A stretch of DNA of 64,000 bases from Haliscomenobacter sp041740695 (GTDB lineage Bacteria > Bacteroidota > Bacteroidia > Chitinophagales > Saprospiraceae): assembly GCF_041740695.1 (NCBI RefSeq), contig NZ_JBGSLK010000007.1, forward strand, positions 1 to 64,000. The letters are read 5' to 3'. This document shows positions 24,033-31,621 of the stretch, piece by piece. The position numbers and the translations under genes were made by a program. The first letter of the stretch is position 1. Every line of letters begins with the position of its first letter. The notes beneath the pieces were generated by a model, which saw only the letters and a program-made list of their open reading frames with translations, ran no database searches and was not told where the DNA came from.

Positions 24033-24040
24033 CAAAGGTA
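24033..24040 (-). promoter_or_regulatory. -7 promoter element TACCTTTG for purQ
   Basis: On the minus strand TACCTTTG is a perfect TAnnTTTG match, 60 bp before the purQ ATG. A matching -33 element was not found. Confidence 0.4.
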
Positions 24041-24076
24041 AGGAACTGAAGTGAATGTTGAGTGATGAGACAGCAT

Positions 24077-25066
24077 TTATCCTGGAAAAATAAAGGCCTG
24101 ATACTTTAAAATCATCACCAGCGCGAACCAGACCATGTGCAAAAATTCGGCCCAATTGCGCGACATCGAACTGAACAGCATTCCACTGAGCAGCCCCGCC
24201 GCCGGAGCCAGAATCATCAAGTGTTGTAGCTGCACCCCAGCCTGAATCGGTACACTCAGGATCGCGATGAACAAGGCCCAAAACAACAAGTTGATGCGCT
24301 TTTGAGACTGGATGACCCGTTTGCCCGTCAAGCTGCCTTGTTGAAAAATCACCGCCAGGATTAGGATCACAAATACAGTGCTGACCAATAATACAGTAAT
24401 GGTGAATGGTGTATTTGCCCAGTCCAGCCAGCCAAAAGCCTGCGTGAACTGCAATTTCCAGAACAGGTCAAAATGGTTGAACCAAAAAGCGATGGCCCCC
24501 ATCAACACATAGGGCACGATCAAGCCCGAAATAGCCATCATTCTTTCTCGCAAATTGAATCCCCGCATCACGTTCAAACCGGTGAAAATAAGGAGCACGA
24601 AGACCAGATAAGAGGGATAAAAAAAGCTGGCAATGGCCAAAAAAAAGCCCGCATTGAACACCCGGTCGGCTACCGACTGCTTCTTGAAGGTGTCCATCAA
24701 TTCATGGAGCGTAAGCAGCAAAAAGAAGTTAGCGGCGTGTAAAGGCGAAAAAACGCCCAATTGTGGCGCAGTACAACTCACCAGGACGTAAAATAACCCC
24801 GGCATCATGTTGATGTCTTTGGACAAACGAAAATTGAGGTCAATGTAATTCACCGTAAAGGCGCCCAAAAACAAAAAGCCCAGTGCAAAAAACAGCGCAG
24901 TAGTATTGTTCCCCTGAATCAGCTCATGCAGGTAATGGTACAAAATGCCGTACTCGTCGGGCTGGTCTTTCACCTGCAACAAGACTGGGGCTGCCAACAT
25001 CAAAGTGGCAAAAAACAGTACAAAAATGGTCGACAGAATCTGATTGGTGCGGAATAAAGAGAGCAC
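24077..25066 (-). CDS. Polytopic membrane protein, DUF6427-like
   Basis: This 329-residue protein has about nine membrane helices spread over its whole length and short charged loops. There is no known catalytic motif. Size, start (MLSLFRTNQILSTIFVLFFA) and helix pattern fit an uncharacterised Bacteroidota family (DUF6427) that often neighbours purine or envelope genes; this assignment is from memory of the family and is not certain. It lies between purQ and the Cys/Met-metabolism enzyme in the same orientation. Its promoter region carries a -7 element at 25095-25102, just after the inverted repeat 25101-25237. Confidence 0.7.
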   Translation of the reverse strand: MLSLFRTNQILSTIFVLFFATLMLAAPVLLQVKDQPDEYGILYHYLHELIQGNNTTALFFALGFLFLGAFTVNYIDLNFRLSKDINMMPGLFYVLVSCTAPQLGVFSPLHAANFFLLLTLHELMDTFKKQSVADRVFNAGFFLAIASFFYPSYLVFVLLIFTGLNVMRGFNLRERMMAISGLIVPYVLMGAIAFWFNHFDLFWKLQFTQAFGWLDWANTPFTITVLLVSTVFVILILAVIFQQGSLTGKRVIQSQKRINLLFWALFIAILSVPIQAGVQLQHLMILAPAAGLLSGMLFSSMSRNWAEFLHMVWFALVMILKYQAFIFPG

Positions 25067-25094
25067 TAGTTATAGTTTTGCATAGGTAATGAAG

Positions 25095-25102
25095 CAAATG
25101 TA
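25095..25102 (-). promoter_or_regulatory. -7 promoter element TACATTTG
   Basis: On the minus strand TACATTTG matches TAnnTTTG and lies 28 bp before the ATG at 25066. Its upstream edge touches the outer arm of the inverted repeat 25101-25237. Confidence 0.4.
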
Positions 25103-25237
25103 TAAAAAGAAGTTGAGAAGTTGAGGAGGTTTAGGAAGGTTGAGGCTACCGCAGCGTTTTTGACGAAGACCTTGTCTAAGTCGCTGCGGTAGCCTCAACC
25201 TTCCTAAACCATCTCAACCTCCTCAACTTCTTTTATA
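25101..25237. repeat. Family-1 gene-end inverted repeat, copy a
   Basis: The arms are made of GTTGAG(A/G)AG words; the core is GGCTACCGCAGCG...CGCTGCGGTAGCC with a loop ending in GTCTAAG. The outer ends TATAAA and TTTATA also pair. The right end contains the stop codon (25233-25235) of the PLP-enzyme gene. Further copies lie at 26944, 28276 and 44292. Confidence 0.9.
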
Positions 25238-26378
25238 AACGATCCAGCGCCAGCGCTAAATCCTCAATCAAATCTTCCACATCTTCAATGCCCACACTCA
25301 AGCGGATCAGCGAATTGGTCAGGCCAACTTTGTAACGTTCTTCCAGCGGAATACTGGCATGCGTCATCGTAGCCGGATGGCCAATCAGGGATTCTACGCC
25401 ACCCAGGGATTCCGCCAGGGTGAACAATTTTGTATTCGACAACACATTTGTAGCGTATTCCAGGGTATCGGTATGCAGGTCAAAAGAAACCATGGCCCCA
25501 AAATGCCGCATTTGTTTTTTGGCAATGGCGTGTCCGGGATGGTCGCTAAAGCCTGGGTAATATGTTTTGCGCACTTTGGGATGATTGCGCAAAAACAGGG
25601 CGATTTTTTCCGCGTTTTGGCAAGCCCGTTCCACCCGCAAGTGTAAGGTTTTGATGCCCCGCAAAATCAGGAAACAATCCTGTGGCCCCGGCACGGCTCC
25701 AATGGCATTTTGCAAAAAGCGCAATTGCTGTGCGATTGAATCATTGTTGGTAATCACTACACCATGAATCACGTCCGAGTGACCACCAATGTATTTGGTG
25801 GCAGAATGCATCACGATATCCGCGCCCAAATCCAGTGGGTTTTGCAAATAAGGTGAGGCAAAAGTATTGTCCACACAAGTCAGGATGCCTTGCTCCCGCG
25901 CCAGTGTACATACCGCTTTAATATCTACCAAACTGAGCATTGGGTTGGTGGGGGTTTCAATCCACAACATCCGGGTTTTGGCATTGATTTTGGCCGCAAT
26001 GCTACCCAAATCCTGCATGGGCACAAAATGTGAAACCAGCCCGTAACGCCCATGTACCCGCACCAACTGACGGTAAGATCCACCGTACAGGTCATTGCTG
26101 GAAATGAGCTCGTCGCCTGGATTCAACAAACGAATGATGGCATCCATCGCTGCCAGGCCACTGCTGAAGCACACCGCGTGCTCGCCATTCTCCAGAGCCG
26201 CCATGTTTTTTTCCAAAACTGAGCGGGTGGGGTTTTGGGTGCGGGCGTATTCATATCCCTGGTGTACCCCAGGTGCTTCCTGTGCATACGTCGAGGTCTG
26301 GTATATCGGGGTCATGACCGCGCCAGTGGATGGATCTGGCTCAATGCCCGCATGAATGGCTTTGGTTCCGAATTTCAT
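25233..26378 (-). CDS. Cystathionine gamma-synthase/gamma-lyase family PLP enzyme
   Basis: This 381-residue enzyme of the Cys/Met metabolism PLP family interconverts homoserine esters, cysteine, cystathionine and homocysteine. The PLP lysine is Lys195 in HSATKYIGGHSD. Other conserved blocks are YEYARTQNPTRSVLE, FSSGLAAMDAI, DLYGGSYRQL, DNTFASPYLQNP and SLGGVESLIGHPATMTH. The sequence does not separate synthase from lyase with certainty; the start MKFGTKAIHAGIEPDPSTGA is common in Bacteroidota proteins annotated either way. It lies 35 bp downstream of the exonuclease gene and may be co-transcribed. A -7-like TACCTTTA (one mismatch) is at 26401-26408. A family-1 repeat begins at its stop codon. 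Confidence 0.93.
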   Translation of the reverse strand: MKFGTKAIHAGIEPDPSTGAVMTPIYQTSTYAQEAPGVHQGYEYARTQNPTRSVLEKNMAALENGEHAVCFSSGLAAMDAIIRLLNPGDELISSNDLYGGSYRQLVRVHGRYGLVSHFVPMQDLGSIAAKINAKTRMLWIETPTNPMLSLVDIKAVCTLAREQGILTCVDNTFASPYLQNPLDLGADIVMHSATKYIGGHSDVIHGVVITNNDSIAQQLRFLQNAIGAVPGPQDCFLILRGIKTLHLRVERACQNAEKIALFLRNHPKVRKTYYPGFSDHPGHAIAKKQMRHFGAMVSFDLHTDTLEYATNVLSNTKLFTLAESLGGVESLIGHPATMTHASIPLEERYKVGLTNSLIRLSVGIEDVEDLIEDLALALDRL

Positions 26379-26413
26379 GATTGCTGTTTGGTTAGGGGCG
26401 TAAAGGTAGTAAA

Positions 26414-26929
26414 TTACAACTTCAGCTTCAGTCCCATTTTTTTCATTTCCAACATGGCCTCAGCATTCCCTTTGGCATCATCTACTGGGTGATGCGTATG
26501 TGGCGTAATGCGCAGGTGTTTGAAGTTGACAAAGGTGTCCTTGGCCAGACCCTTGTACAAACTCCCCAGATTCTGGGAGCTATGACCAAAGGGGTTTTCG
26601 CCCAAAAAATGATGAAAATACCAGCATACAAACATCCAGTCGAAACCATTGTTGTCGCTGATGAAAATGGGTCGATCGGGACAAACTTCCGTTAGCCAAT
26701 CTTTAAAACGTTGCATTTCTCCTTTGGGCTCCGGAAAACCCAGGGTTTGCTCCCGGGAATAGCCAGAAACGGCCAGTGCCGGGGGCACATATTGCTCCGA
26801 AATGGGTCGGAATTGGGCAAAAAAGGTTTGATCCAATTCTGGTTTCACCAGCACTGCCCCTAGGGAAATCAGCGAATAATCACCGGGGATTGGGCCGTCC
26901 GCTTCGACGTCCACCATAATGTAAGCCAT
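26414..26929 (-). CDS. DEDDh-type 3'-5' exonuclease
   Basis: This 171-residue exonuclease-domain protein has all five DEDDh catalytic residues visible: Asp and Glu in MVDVEADGP near the N-terminus, Asp in ISDNNGFDWMF, and His/Asp in HTHHPVDDAKGNAEA. Such small proteins resemble single-domain exonucleases of the DnaQ/RNase T/Rv2179c groups. Whether the substrate is RNA or DNA cannot be told. The start at 26929 is chosen because the longer frame (from 27043) runs through the inverted repeat 26944-27064. Transcription from further upstream would have to pass that repeat. Confidence 0.87.
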   Translation of the reverse strand: MAYIMVDVEADGPIPGDYSLISLGAVLVKPELDQTFFAQFRPISEQYVPPALAVSGYSREQTLGFPEPKGEMQRFKDWLTEVCPDRPIFISDNNGFDWMFVCWYFHHFLGENPFGHSSQNLGSLYKGLAKDTFVNFKHLRITPHTHHPVDDAKGNAEAMLEMKKMGLKLKL

Positions 26930-26943
26930 TGTTTTATTTTTTT

Positions 26944-27064
26944 GGGGTTGAGAAGGTTGAGGAAGGTTGAGAAAGTTGAGGCTGCCGCGAGCGGTCACTG
27001 AGCGAAGCCGAAGTGTCGCTTGTGGTAGCCTCAACCTTCTCAACCTCCCTCAACTTCCCTAAAC
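26944..27064. repeat. Family-1 inverted repeat, copy b, with an exchanged core
   Basis: The arms are of the GGTTGAGAAGGTTGAGG type and the core edges GGCTGCCGCGAGCG and TCGCTTGTGGTAGCC fit family 1. The loop, however, carries CACTGAGCGAAGCCGAAGTG, the same module (reverse-complemented) as in the unrelated repeat at 62405-62513. The right arm ends next to the stop codon of the SWIM protein (27067-27069). Confidence 0.9.
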
Positions 27065-27066
27065 CA

Positions 27067-27342
27067 TTAACTATCTAAACTTTCTTCCACGCCCAGAGCC
27101 AATGCCGCCACATGCGGACACAGCCCTTTAACCGCACAAGTACAACTCACCGCAATCACTTCTTTGCCCCTCACCTTGAGCGATACTTGCTCGATTTTTC
27201 CTGCGTAAACCTTGGCGCTCCAGGTATTCCGATACTCTTCCAGGCCAACGAGTGCGCCGTCCAGCCAGAGGTCTTCCCCTTCCATGAGCACTTTAGCCGG
27301 AAAAACCTGATCGATTTCGTGGAGGTGAAAAGGAATACCCAT
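27067..27342 (-). CDS. Stand-alone SWIM zinc-finger protein
   Basis: This 91-residue protein is almost entirely one SWIM domain. The CxC...CxH ligand pattern is seen in VSCTCAVKGLCPHVAALAL near the C-terminus, preceded by the beta-strand region typical of SWIM fingers (NTWSAKVYAGKIEQVSLKVRG). SWIM domains usually sit inside larger proteins such as SNF2 helicases or MuDR-type transposases and bind DNA or proteins. As an isolated gene its role is unknown. The reading frame is complete, with a start at 27342 and a stop directly followed by a family-1 repeat. It is divergent from the gene at 27405. Confidence 0.8.
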   Translation of the reverse strand: MGIPFHLHEIDQVFPAKVLMEGEDLWLDGALVGLEEYRNTWSAKVYAGKIEQVSLKVRGKEVIAVSCTCAVKGLCPHVAALALGVEESLDS

Positions 27343-27354
27343 GCGTAAAACAGT

Positions 27355-27362
27355 TATTTTTG
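27355..27362 (+). promoter_or_regulatory. -7 promoter element TATTTTTG
   Basis: TATTTTTG matches the -7 consensus and lies 43 bp before the ATG at 27405. It sits in the short divergent gap with the SWIM gene. Confidence 0.4.
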
Positions 27363-27404
27363 GAGCTCAGCGTTTGTTGACTCAGCGTTTATTAAATTCA
27401 AATC

Positions 27405-28304
27405 ATGCGCAATCATTTGATTCTCCTACTCTTAACCCTAATGCTACCCACCCTGGTTCCCGCCCAGAAGAAAAAATTCGTGCTTCCACCCGATTTTGTG
27501 GAAGTTTCGGGGCTGTACATCACTGCTCCTGATAGCATTTGGTGGCACAACGATAGTGGCGACCGGCCCCGACTTTTGCTCACCGACGGGCGCGGCAGAG
27601 TACGCCAGCGCGTAGCCATTCCAGGCATCCAAAACCGCGACTGGGAAGACATTACTGCCGATTCCCAAGGTTTTTTGTACCTGGGTGACTTCGGTAACAA
27701 CCTCAATCGCCGCGAGGATTTGCGCATTTACCGCTACCATCCCCGTACCCGTCAGCTCGATTCCATCCTGTTCAGCTATCCAGATCAGGTATCCTTCCCG
27801 CCTCCTTTGCCTCAATGGAATTTTGATGCCGAAGGTTTTTTGTGGTTTCGCGACTCCTTGCATGTTTTTTCCAAAAACCGCATGGGCGCCGGTAATTACT
27901 ACACCAAACACTATGTATTGCCTACTCAGCCCGGGAAATATACGGCCATTTTGCGAGATAGTCTCTTGTTGCCCAAGCGGGTAGTGACCGGGGCAGCAGT
28001 GAGTCCAGATGGACGTCAAATTGCGCTCTTGTCCTACTTTTACCGCATGACCTTTCTGGGGCTCTTGCCCAAAACCCGTACTACGGTTTGGACCTTATCG
28101 GATTTTCCTGGCAGCCAGTTTTTTAAAGGTACCCTAAGCAAAACCAGAGTAAAAAAACCACCCTTGGTACCTACACAATACGAATCGATTGGGTATGTGA
28201 GTGAAAAAAGGGTTTTGATCGCTTCAGAGCGTACAATAATGTTTAAACCGAGGGCGAAGCAAGTGAAGTTAAAAAGAAGGGTTGAGAAAGTTGAGGGAGG
28301 TTGA
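27405..28304 (+). CDS. Exported propeller-like protein, end altered by a repeat
   Basis: This is a 299-residue protein with a signal peptide (MRNHLILLLLTLMLPTLVPA). The body has repeated beta-propeller-like strands with acidic turns (EVSGLYITAPDSIWWHNDSG, DWEDITADSQGFLYLGDFGNN, AVSPDGRQIALLSY). No catalytic residues stand out. Similar Bacteroidota proteins are exported and uncharacterised. The last nine residues (RRVEKVEGG) and the TGA stop are encoded by the left arm of the family-1 repeat 28276-28400. The original stop codon has therefore probably been replaced and the native C-terminus lies near KQVKLK. Confidence 0.75.
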   Translation: MRNHLILLLLTLMLPTLVPAQKKKFVLPPDFVEVSGLYITAPDSIWWHNDSGDRPRLLLTDGRGRVRQRVAIPGIQNRDWEDITADSQGFLYLGDFGNNLNRREDLRIYRYHPRTRQLDSILFSYPDQVSFPPPLPQWNFDAEGFLWFRDSLHVFSKNRMGAGNYYTKHYVLPTQPGKYTAILRDSLLLPKRVVTGAAVSPDGRQIALLSYFYRMTFLGLLPKTRTTVWTLSDFPGSQFFKGTLSKTRVKKPPLVPTQYESIGYVSEKRVLIASERTIMFKPRAKQVKLKRRVEKVEGG

Positions 28305-28400
28305 GAAGGTTTAGGCTGCCGCAGCGGCTTAAACAAGGTCGCGTCTAAGTCGCTGCGGCAGCCTAAACCTTCTCAACTTCCCTCAACCTTCTCAACCTTT
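28276..28400. repeat. Family-1 inverted repeat, copy c
   Basis: The arms are of GTTGAGAAAGTTGAGGGAGG type and the core is GGCTGCCGCAGCG...CGCTGCGGCAGCC with a GTCTAAG-ending loop. It starts inside the 3' end of the 27405 gene and ends about 30 bp before the next gene. Confidence 0.9.
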
Positions 28401-28431
28401 TCCCTATATTTACCAAAACATCAGACACTCC

Positions 28432-29460
28432 ATGCAACCTACACCCATTCGCACCAACGTTGTTGGAAGTTACCCCTTCCCGGGCTGGCTGGAATTTGCA
28501 ACCCGCCACCTTGGGCAATTTGGCCGGGCAGACATTGAAGAAATGATCGAAGACGCGGTGATAACAGCCATCCACGACCAGGTTAGCGCCGGACTGGATG
28601 TCATCACCGATGGCGAACAAACCCGCCTGGATTTCAACCTCTCCTTTTATGGCTACATCAAAGGGATTCAAAACAATGAAACGGAGACCCGCAAGTTTGG
28701 GCCAGCCGCGCACGACCAACGAGGCAAACACAGCATCGTAGAGCCCCTGCGCGCACCCGACGGACTTGGTGCTGTCAAAGAATACCTGCGCCTGAAAAAA
28801 TTAGCCCCGGCTGGTCCTACCCTCAAAACCAGCGTACCCGGACCCTATACCCTCAGCGGCCGCATGTTGCCCAACGAGCAGTACAAGGATCGTTACGCGA
28901 TTACAGAAGCCCTATTGCCGATTGTACGCAAGGAGCTGGAGGATTTGGTAGCTGCAGGTTGTACCGAAATTACGGTGGATGAACCCTCGATGAGTTGTTA
29001 CGCCTACAAGGAAGATACCAAACGGTTTGTCGACATCTTCAACCGCACCGTGGAATCCATCCAGGGTAAATGCCGCTTGTCGACCCACATGTGTTTTGGC
29101 AATTTCAAAGGCCGCCCGGTAGGTTTTCGCAGCATCAAACCGATGATTCCCGATTTTTTGGACCTCAATGTGGATGAAATTCACATTGAAATGGCCAACC
29201 GGGAATTTGCCGAAATTGAATTATTGGCCCCATTTGCCGAAAAAATGGATGTTGCCGTGGGCATCATTGATGTCAAAAACTACTACATCGAAACTGAAGC
29301 CGATGTAATCGAGCGCATCAAACGTTGTTTACAGTACGTCCCGGCTGAAAAACTGGCGGTAGCCCCGGATTGTGGACTGAGCCAAACAGCTAGGTGGGCT
29401 TCACGCCAAAAATTGTTCAACATGGTCAAAGGAGCAAAAGCAGTACGCGATCAATTGTGA
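28432..29460 (+). CDS. MetE catalytic-core methyltransferase
   Basis: This 342-residue protein corresponds only to the C-terminal catalytic barrel of cobalamin-independent methionine synthase (MetE is about 750 residues). Zinc ligands are visible as His and Cys in STHMCFGNF, Glu in EIHIEMANRE and Cys in APDCGLSQTARW. The N-terminal start TNVVGSYPFPGWL matches the opening of the MetE barrel. Without the N-terminal half that binds methyltetrahydrofolate, such core-MetE proteins are thought to take the methyl group from another donor such as a methyl-corrinoid protein; which donor is used here is unknown. The gene stands alone between a family-1 repeat and an unrelated membrane-protein gene. Confidence 0.88.
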   Translation: MQPTPIRTNVVGSYPFPGWLEFATRHLGQFGRADIEEMIEDAVITAIHDQVSAGLDVITDGEQTRLDFNLSFYGYIKGIQNNETETRKFGPAAHDQRGKHSIVEPLRAPDGLGAVKEYLRLKKLAPAGPTLKTSVPGPYTLSGRMLPNEQYKDRYAITEALLPIVRKELEDLVAAGCTEITVDEPSMSCYAYKEDTKRFVDIFNRTVESIQGKCRLSTHMCFGNFKGRPVGFRSIKPMIPDFLDLNVDEIHIEMANREFAEIELLAPFAEKMDVAVGIIDVKNYYIETEADVIERIKRCLQYVPAEKLAVAPDCGLSQTARWASRQKLFNMVKGAKAVRDQL

Positions 29461-29475
29461 TTTTTCAAGTGTTTA

Positions 29476-29506
29476 TTTGAAGTATCCGCAGTACTGGCTA
29501 CCTTTG
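29476..29506 (+). promoter_or_regulatory. Promoter TTTG-N19-TACCTTTG
   Basis: A -33 TTTG (29476-29479) and a -7 TACCTTTG (29499-29506) are spaced by 19 bp, a full match to the Bacteroidota consensus, just before the gene starting at 29526. Confidence 0.6.
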
Positions 29507-29525
29507 CCGCATAAAAACAGCTAGG

Positions 29526-30149
29526 ATGTTTACAATCAATATTTATTTGCGTTTTGCGCTGATGGCGGTGTTGACCCTAGGGGGCATTGCGCTTTCGGCG
29601 GCTTTTGGGTTTTGGTATGGTTTTCCCTTCATTTTGATTGGTTTGGGCCTCACCGTGGGTTATGTGCTGCTGGGAACGGTTCAATCTGCGGCTGAAATCA
29701 TGCAGTCGGGTGATATGGCTGCGGCTACCCAGCGCCTCAACCTGACCTTGAAGCCAGACTGGCTTTACGTCACCAATCGCGCTTATTATTACATGCTCAA
29801 AGGCACGATGGCCATGTCGGATAAAGATACTGAAGCAGGTGAAGTATACCTCAGTAAAGCGCAGTCTTTAAAATTACCAACCGACAATGAAAAGGTGATG
29901 ATTGAACTACAATTGGCCAGCATCAAAGCCAACAAGGGCAAACTCAAAGAAGCTGAAGCGCACATGCGCACCATCAAAAGTCTGAAAGTAACCGAAGGCA
30001 TGATCAAAAACCAGATCGAGGAATTTGACAAAGCCCTCAAACAAAATAAAGGCCAACTCAATGCCGCCAACCGCATGGGTGCCATGCGTGGCCAAATGAT
30101 GCAGAAGGGTGGGGGAAGTAGCAAGAGAAGACGGCCACCGATGAGGTAA
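29526..30149 (+). CDS. Two-helix membrane protein with TPR-like tail
   Basis: This 207-residue protein has two N-terminal membrane helices (YLRFALMAVLTLGGIALSAA and GFPFILIGLGLTVGYVLLG). A cytosolic or periplasmic part of paired helices resembling two or three tetratricopeptide units follows (AATQRLNLTLKP, KGTMAMSDKDTEAGEVYLSKA, ANKGKLKEAEAHMRTIKSLK). The C-terminus is very basic and Gly/Arg-rich (GGGSSKRRRPPMR). I cannot assign a function; scaffold or assembly roles are typical of such proteins. It has its own consensus promoter. Its stop codon is followed at once by the family-2 repeat 30149-30240, and its 3' end is overlapped by the read-through tail of the GNAT gene on the other strand. 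Confidence 0.75.
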   Translation: MFTINIYLRFALMAVLTLGGIALSAAFGFWYGFPFILIGLGLTVGYVLLGTVQSAAEIMQSGDMAAATQRLNLTLKPDWLYVTNRAYYYMLKGTMAMSDKDTEAGEVYLSKAQSLKLPTDNEKVMIELQLASIKANKGKLKEAEAHMRTIKSLKVTEGMIKNQIEEFDKALKQNKGQLNAANRMGAMRGQMMQKGGGSSKRRRPPMR

Positions 30150-30756
30150 AAGATAAAAGTGAAAAGTGAAAAGTGAAAAAAATACACCCAGCGGTGAAAT
30201 CCAAATGGTGTACCTGCTTTTCACTTTTCACTTTTATCTTCATTAACCAATCCCTCTGCGGGTCATCCCCCATCCAAAAGATATGTTCTCCAAATGCCTC
30301 AAAACCTTGCGATTGGTACCAGGCGATAGCTTTATGATTGTTTTCCCAAACCCCCAACCAGATCCATTGGTAGTTCGATGCTTGTGCGATCTCCAGCGTT
30401 TTTTGCAGCATGAGTTTCCCTAAGCCCAGTTTTTGGAAGCGGTCATCCACATAAATGCGCTGAATTTCCAGAACTTGGTCGCCAGCCTCCTCCAAACCTT
30501 TGGCGGGGGCTTCGCGCATCAATTTGCAATACCCTGCATATTCTCCATCAACCATAGTCCAATAAAACAAGCTGAGGGGATCGGCCCATTCTGCCTCGAA
30601 TTGGGGCAAATTAAAAGCTTTATCGAGGTATTGTTGAAAATAAACGGGCTCATTGAGGTGCCCGTAGTTGCGCACGAAGGTGTCCCGACTCAATTCCAGC
30701 AAAAAAGGCAGCTCCTGAGCTTCAACCGCTTTGATGCCAATGTTGTTGTTTCCCAT
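30058..30756 (-). CDS. GNAT acetyltransferase with read-through tail
   Basis: This is a Gcn5-related N-acetyltransferase of about 170 residues plus an abnormal tail. The acetyl-CoA loop is visible as IYVDDRFQKLGLGKLMLQ, with the following WLGVWENNHKAIAWYQSQGF typical of the family. The substrate is unknown. The start at 30756 (MGNNNIGIKAVEA) is chosen because a complete promoter lies just upstream; the longer frame adds a non-conserved leader. The normal end should be near DPQRDWLMKI. Instead the frame runs through the family-2 repeat (KVKSEKQVHHLDFTAG...) and 92 bp antisense into the 29526 gene before stopping, so insertion of the repeat seems to have removed the native stop. Confidence 0.85.
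   Translation of the reverse strand: MGNNNIGIKAVEAQELPFLLELSRDTFVRNYGHLNEPVYFQQYLDKAFNLPQFEAEWADPLSLFYWTMVDGEYAGYCKLMREAPAKGLEEAGDQVLEIQRIYVDDRFQKLGLGKLMLQKTLEIAQASNYQWIWLGVWENNHKAIAWYQSQGFEAFGEHIFWMGDDPQRDWLMKIKVKSEKQVHHLDFTAGCIFFTFHFSLLSFTSSVAVFSCYFPHPSASFGHAWHPCGWRH
30149..30240. repeat. Family-2 gene-end inverted repeat, copy a
   Basis: The arms are built of GTGAAAA words and flank the core AGCGGTGAAATCCAAATGG, itself framed by ACACC and GGTGT. A second copy with the same core is at 48530-48626. The left arm begins at the stop codon of the 29526 gene. The right arm is translated as part of the GNAT gene. Confidence 0.9.
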
Positions 30757-30782
30757 GTTGGATTGCAGGTGTGTTTGAACGA

Positions 30783-30816
30783 CAAATCTAGTAAATCCAC
30801 AAAATATTTCTACAAA
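30783..30816 (-). promoter_or_regulatory. Promoter TTTG-N22-TAGATTTG for the GNAT gene
   Basis: On the minus strand, a -33 TTTG (30813-30816) and a -7 TAGATTTG (30783-30790) are separated by 22 bp, and the ATG at 30756 follows after 26 bp. Confidence 0.6.
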
Positions 30817-30871
30817 TCGGCCCAAAACCCGTATTTTGTGCCTTTGTTTTTGAATCTTGTTATTCTAACCG

Positions 30872-31615
30872 ATGATTTCCAGACAGTTATACCACTTTGG
30901 CCGCTACCTCATGATGTTGGGTACAGCCTTGGCTCGCCCCGAGCGGACTTACATGTATTATAAGGAGACCACCCGGCAGATGAACGACATTGGGATTGGC
31001 TCCCTGGTGATCGTCATCCTGATTTCCTTGTTTATTGGGGCAGTTACGGCGGTTCAGTTTTCCTATCAATTGGATGGAACCCTGGTTCCGCTCTATTACA
31101 TTGGCTACATCGTCCGTGACAGTACCATTATTGAATTAGCACCTACGATCACTTGTTTGGTTTTGGCGGGTAAAGTGGGATCGAACATGTCCTCTGAAAT
31201 TGGCGGGATGCGCCAAAAGGAGCACATCGATGCCATGGAAATCATGGGGGTGAATACGGCAGGGTACTTGGTATTGCCTAAAATCATAGCTGCGCTGGTG
31301 GTAATTCCCTTGTTGGTAGCCATTGCGGCTTTTGTGAGTGTCATCGGTGGTTATTTGGCGATGGTGTTGTCGGGGAGCTTGTCCCACAACGATTACATCA
31401 TGGGCGTGCGGTCGTTTTTTAAAGATGGCAATGTTACCATGATGTTTGTCAAAGCGATTGTATTTGCTTTCATCCTCACTTCGGTATCCTGTTACCAGGG
31501 CTATTACGTCAAAGGGGGGAGTATTGAATTGGGTAAGGCCAGCACCAATGCGGTGGTATTCAGTGACATTTTGATCCTTTTGGCCGATTACCTGATTGCA
31601 TCTATTTTAACCTAA
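30872..31615 (+). CDS. mlaE: MlaE-type ABC transporter permease
   Basis: This 247-residue permease belongs to the MlaE/YrbE family, the membrane part of MCE-type ABC systems that move phospholipids between inner and outer membranes. It has five to six helices; the signature loop is seen as IVRDSTIIELAPTITCLVLAGKVGSNMSSEIGGMR with the EIMGVN...VLPKIIA block that follows. The length is normal. It is followed after 6 bp by the ATPase gene, so the two form an operon. The substrate-binding MlaD/MCE protein normally encoded next is absent here and must lie elsewhere. Confidence 0.93.
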   Translation: MISRQLYHFGRYLMMLGTALARPERTYMYYKETTRQMNDIGIGSLVIVILISLFIGAVTAVQFSYQLDGTLVPLYYIGYIVRDSTIIELAPTITCLVLAGKVGSNMSSEIGGMRQKEHIDAMEIMGVNTAGYLVLPKIIAALVVIPLLVAIAAFVSVIGGYLAMVLSGSLSHNDYIMGVRSFFKDGNVTMMFVKAIVFAFILTSVSCYQGYYVKGGSIELGKASTNAVVFSDILILLADYLIASILT

Positions 31616-31621
31616 TTCAGC

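Noticed and set aside
26930..27043. N-terminal extension of the exonuclease to 27043
   Set aside because: The extra residues are encoded by the inverted repeat 26944-27064 and the domain starts at the ATG at 26929.
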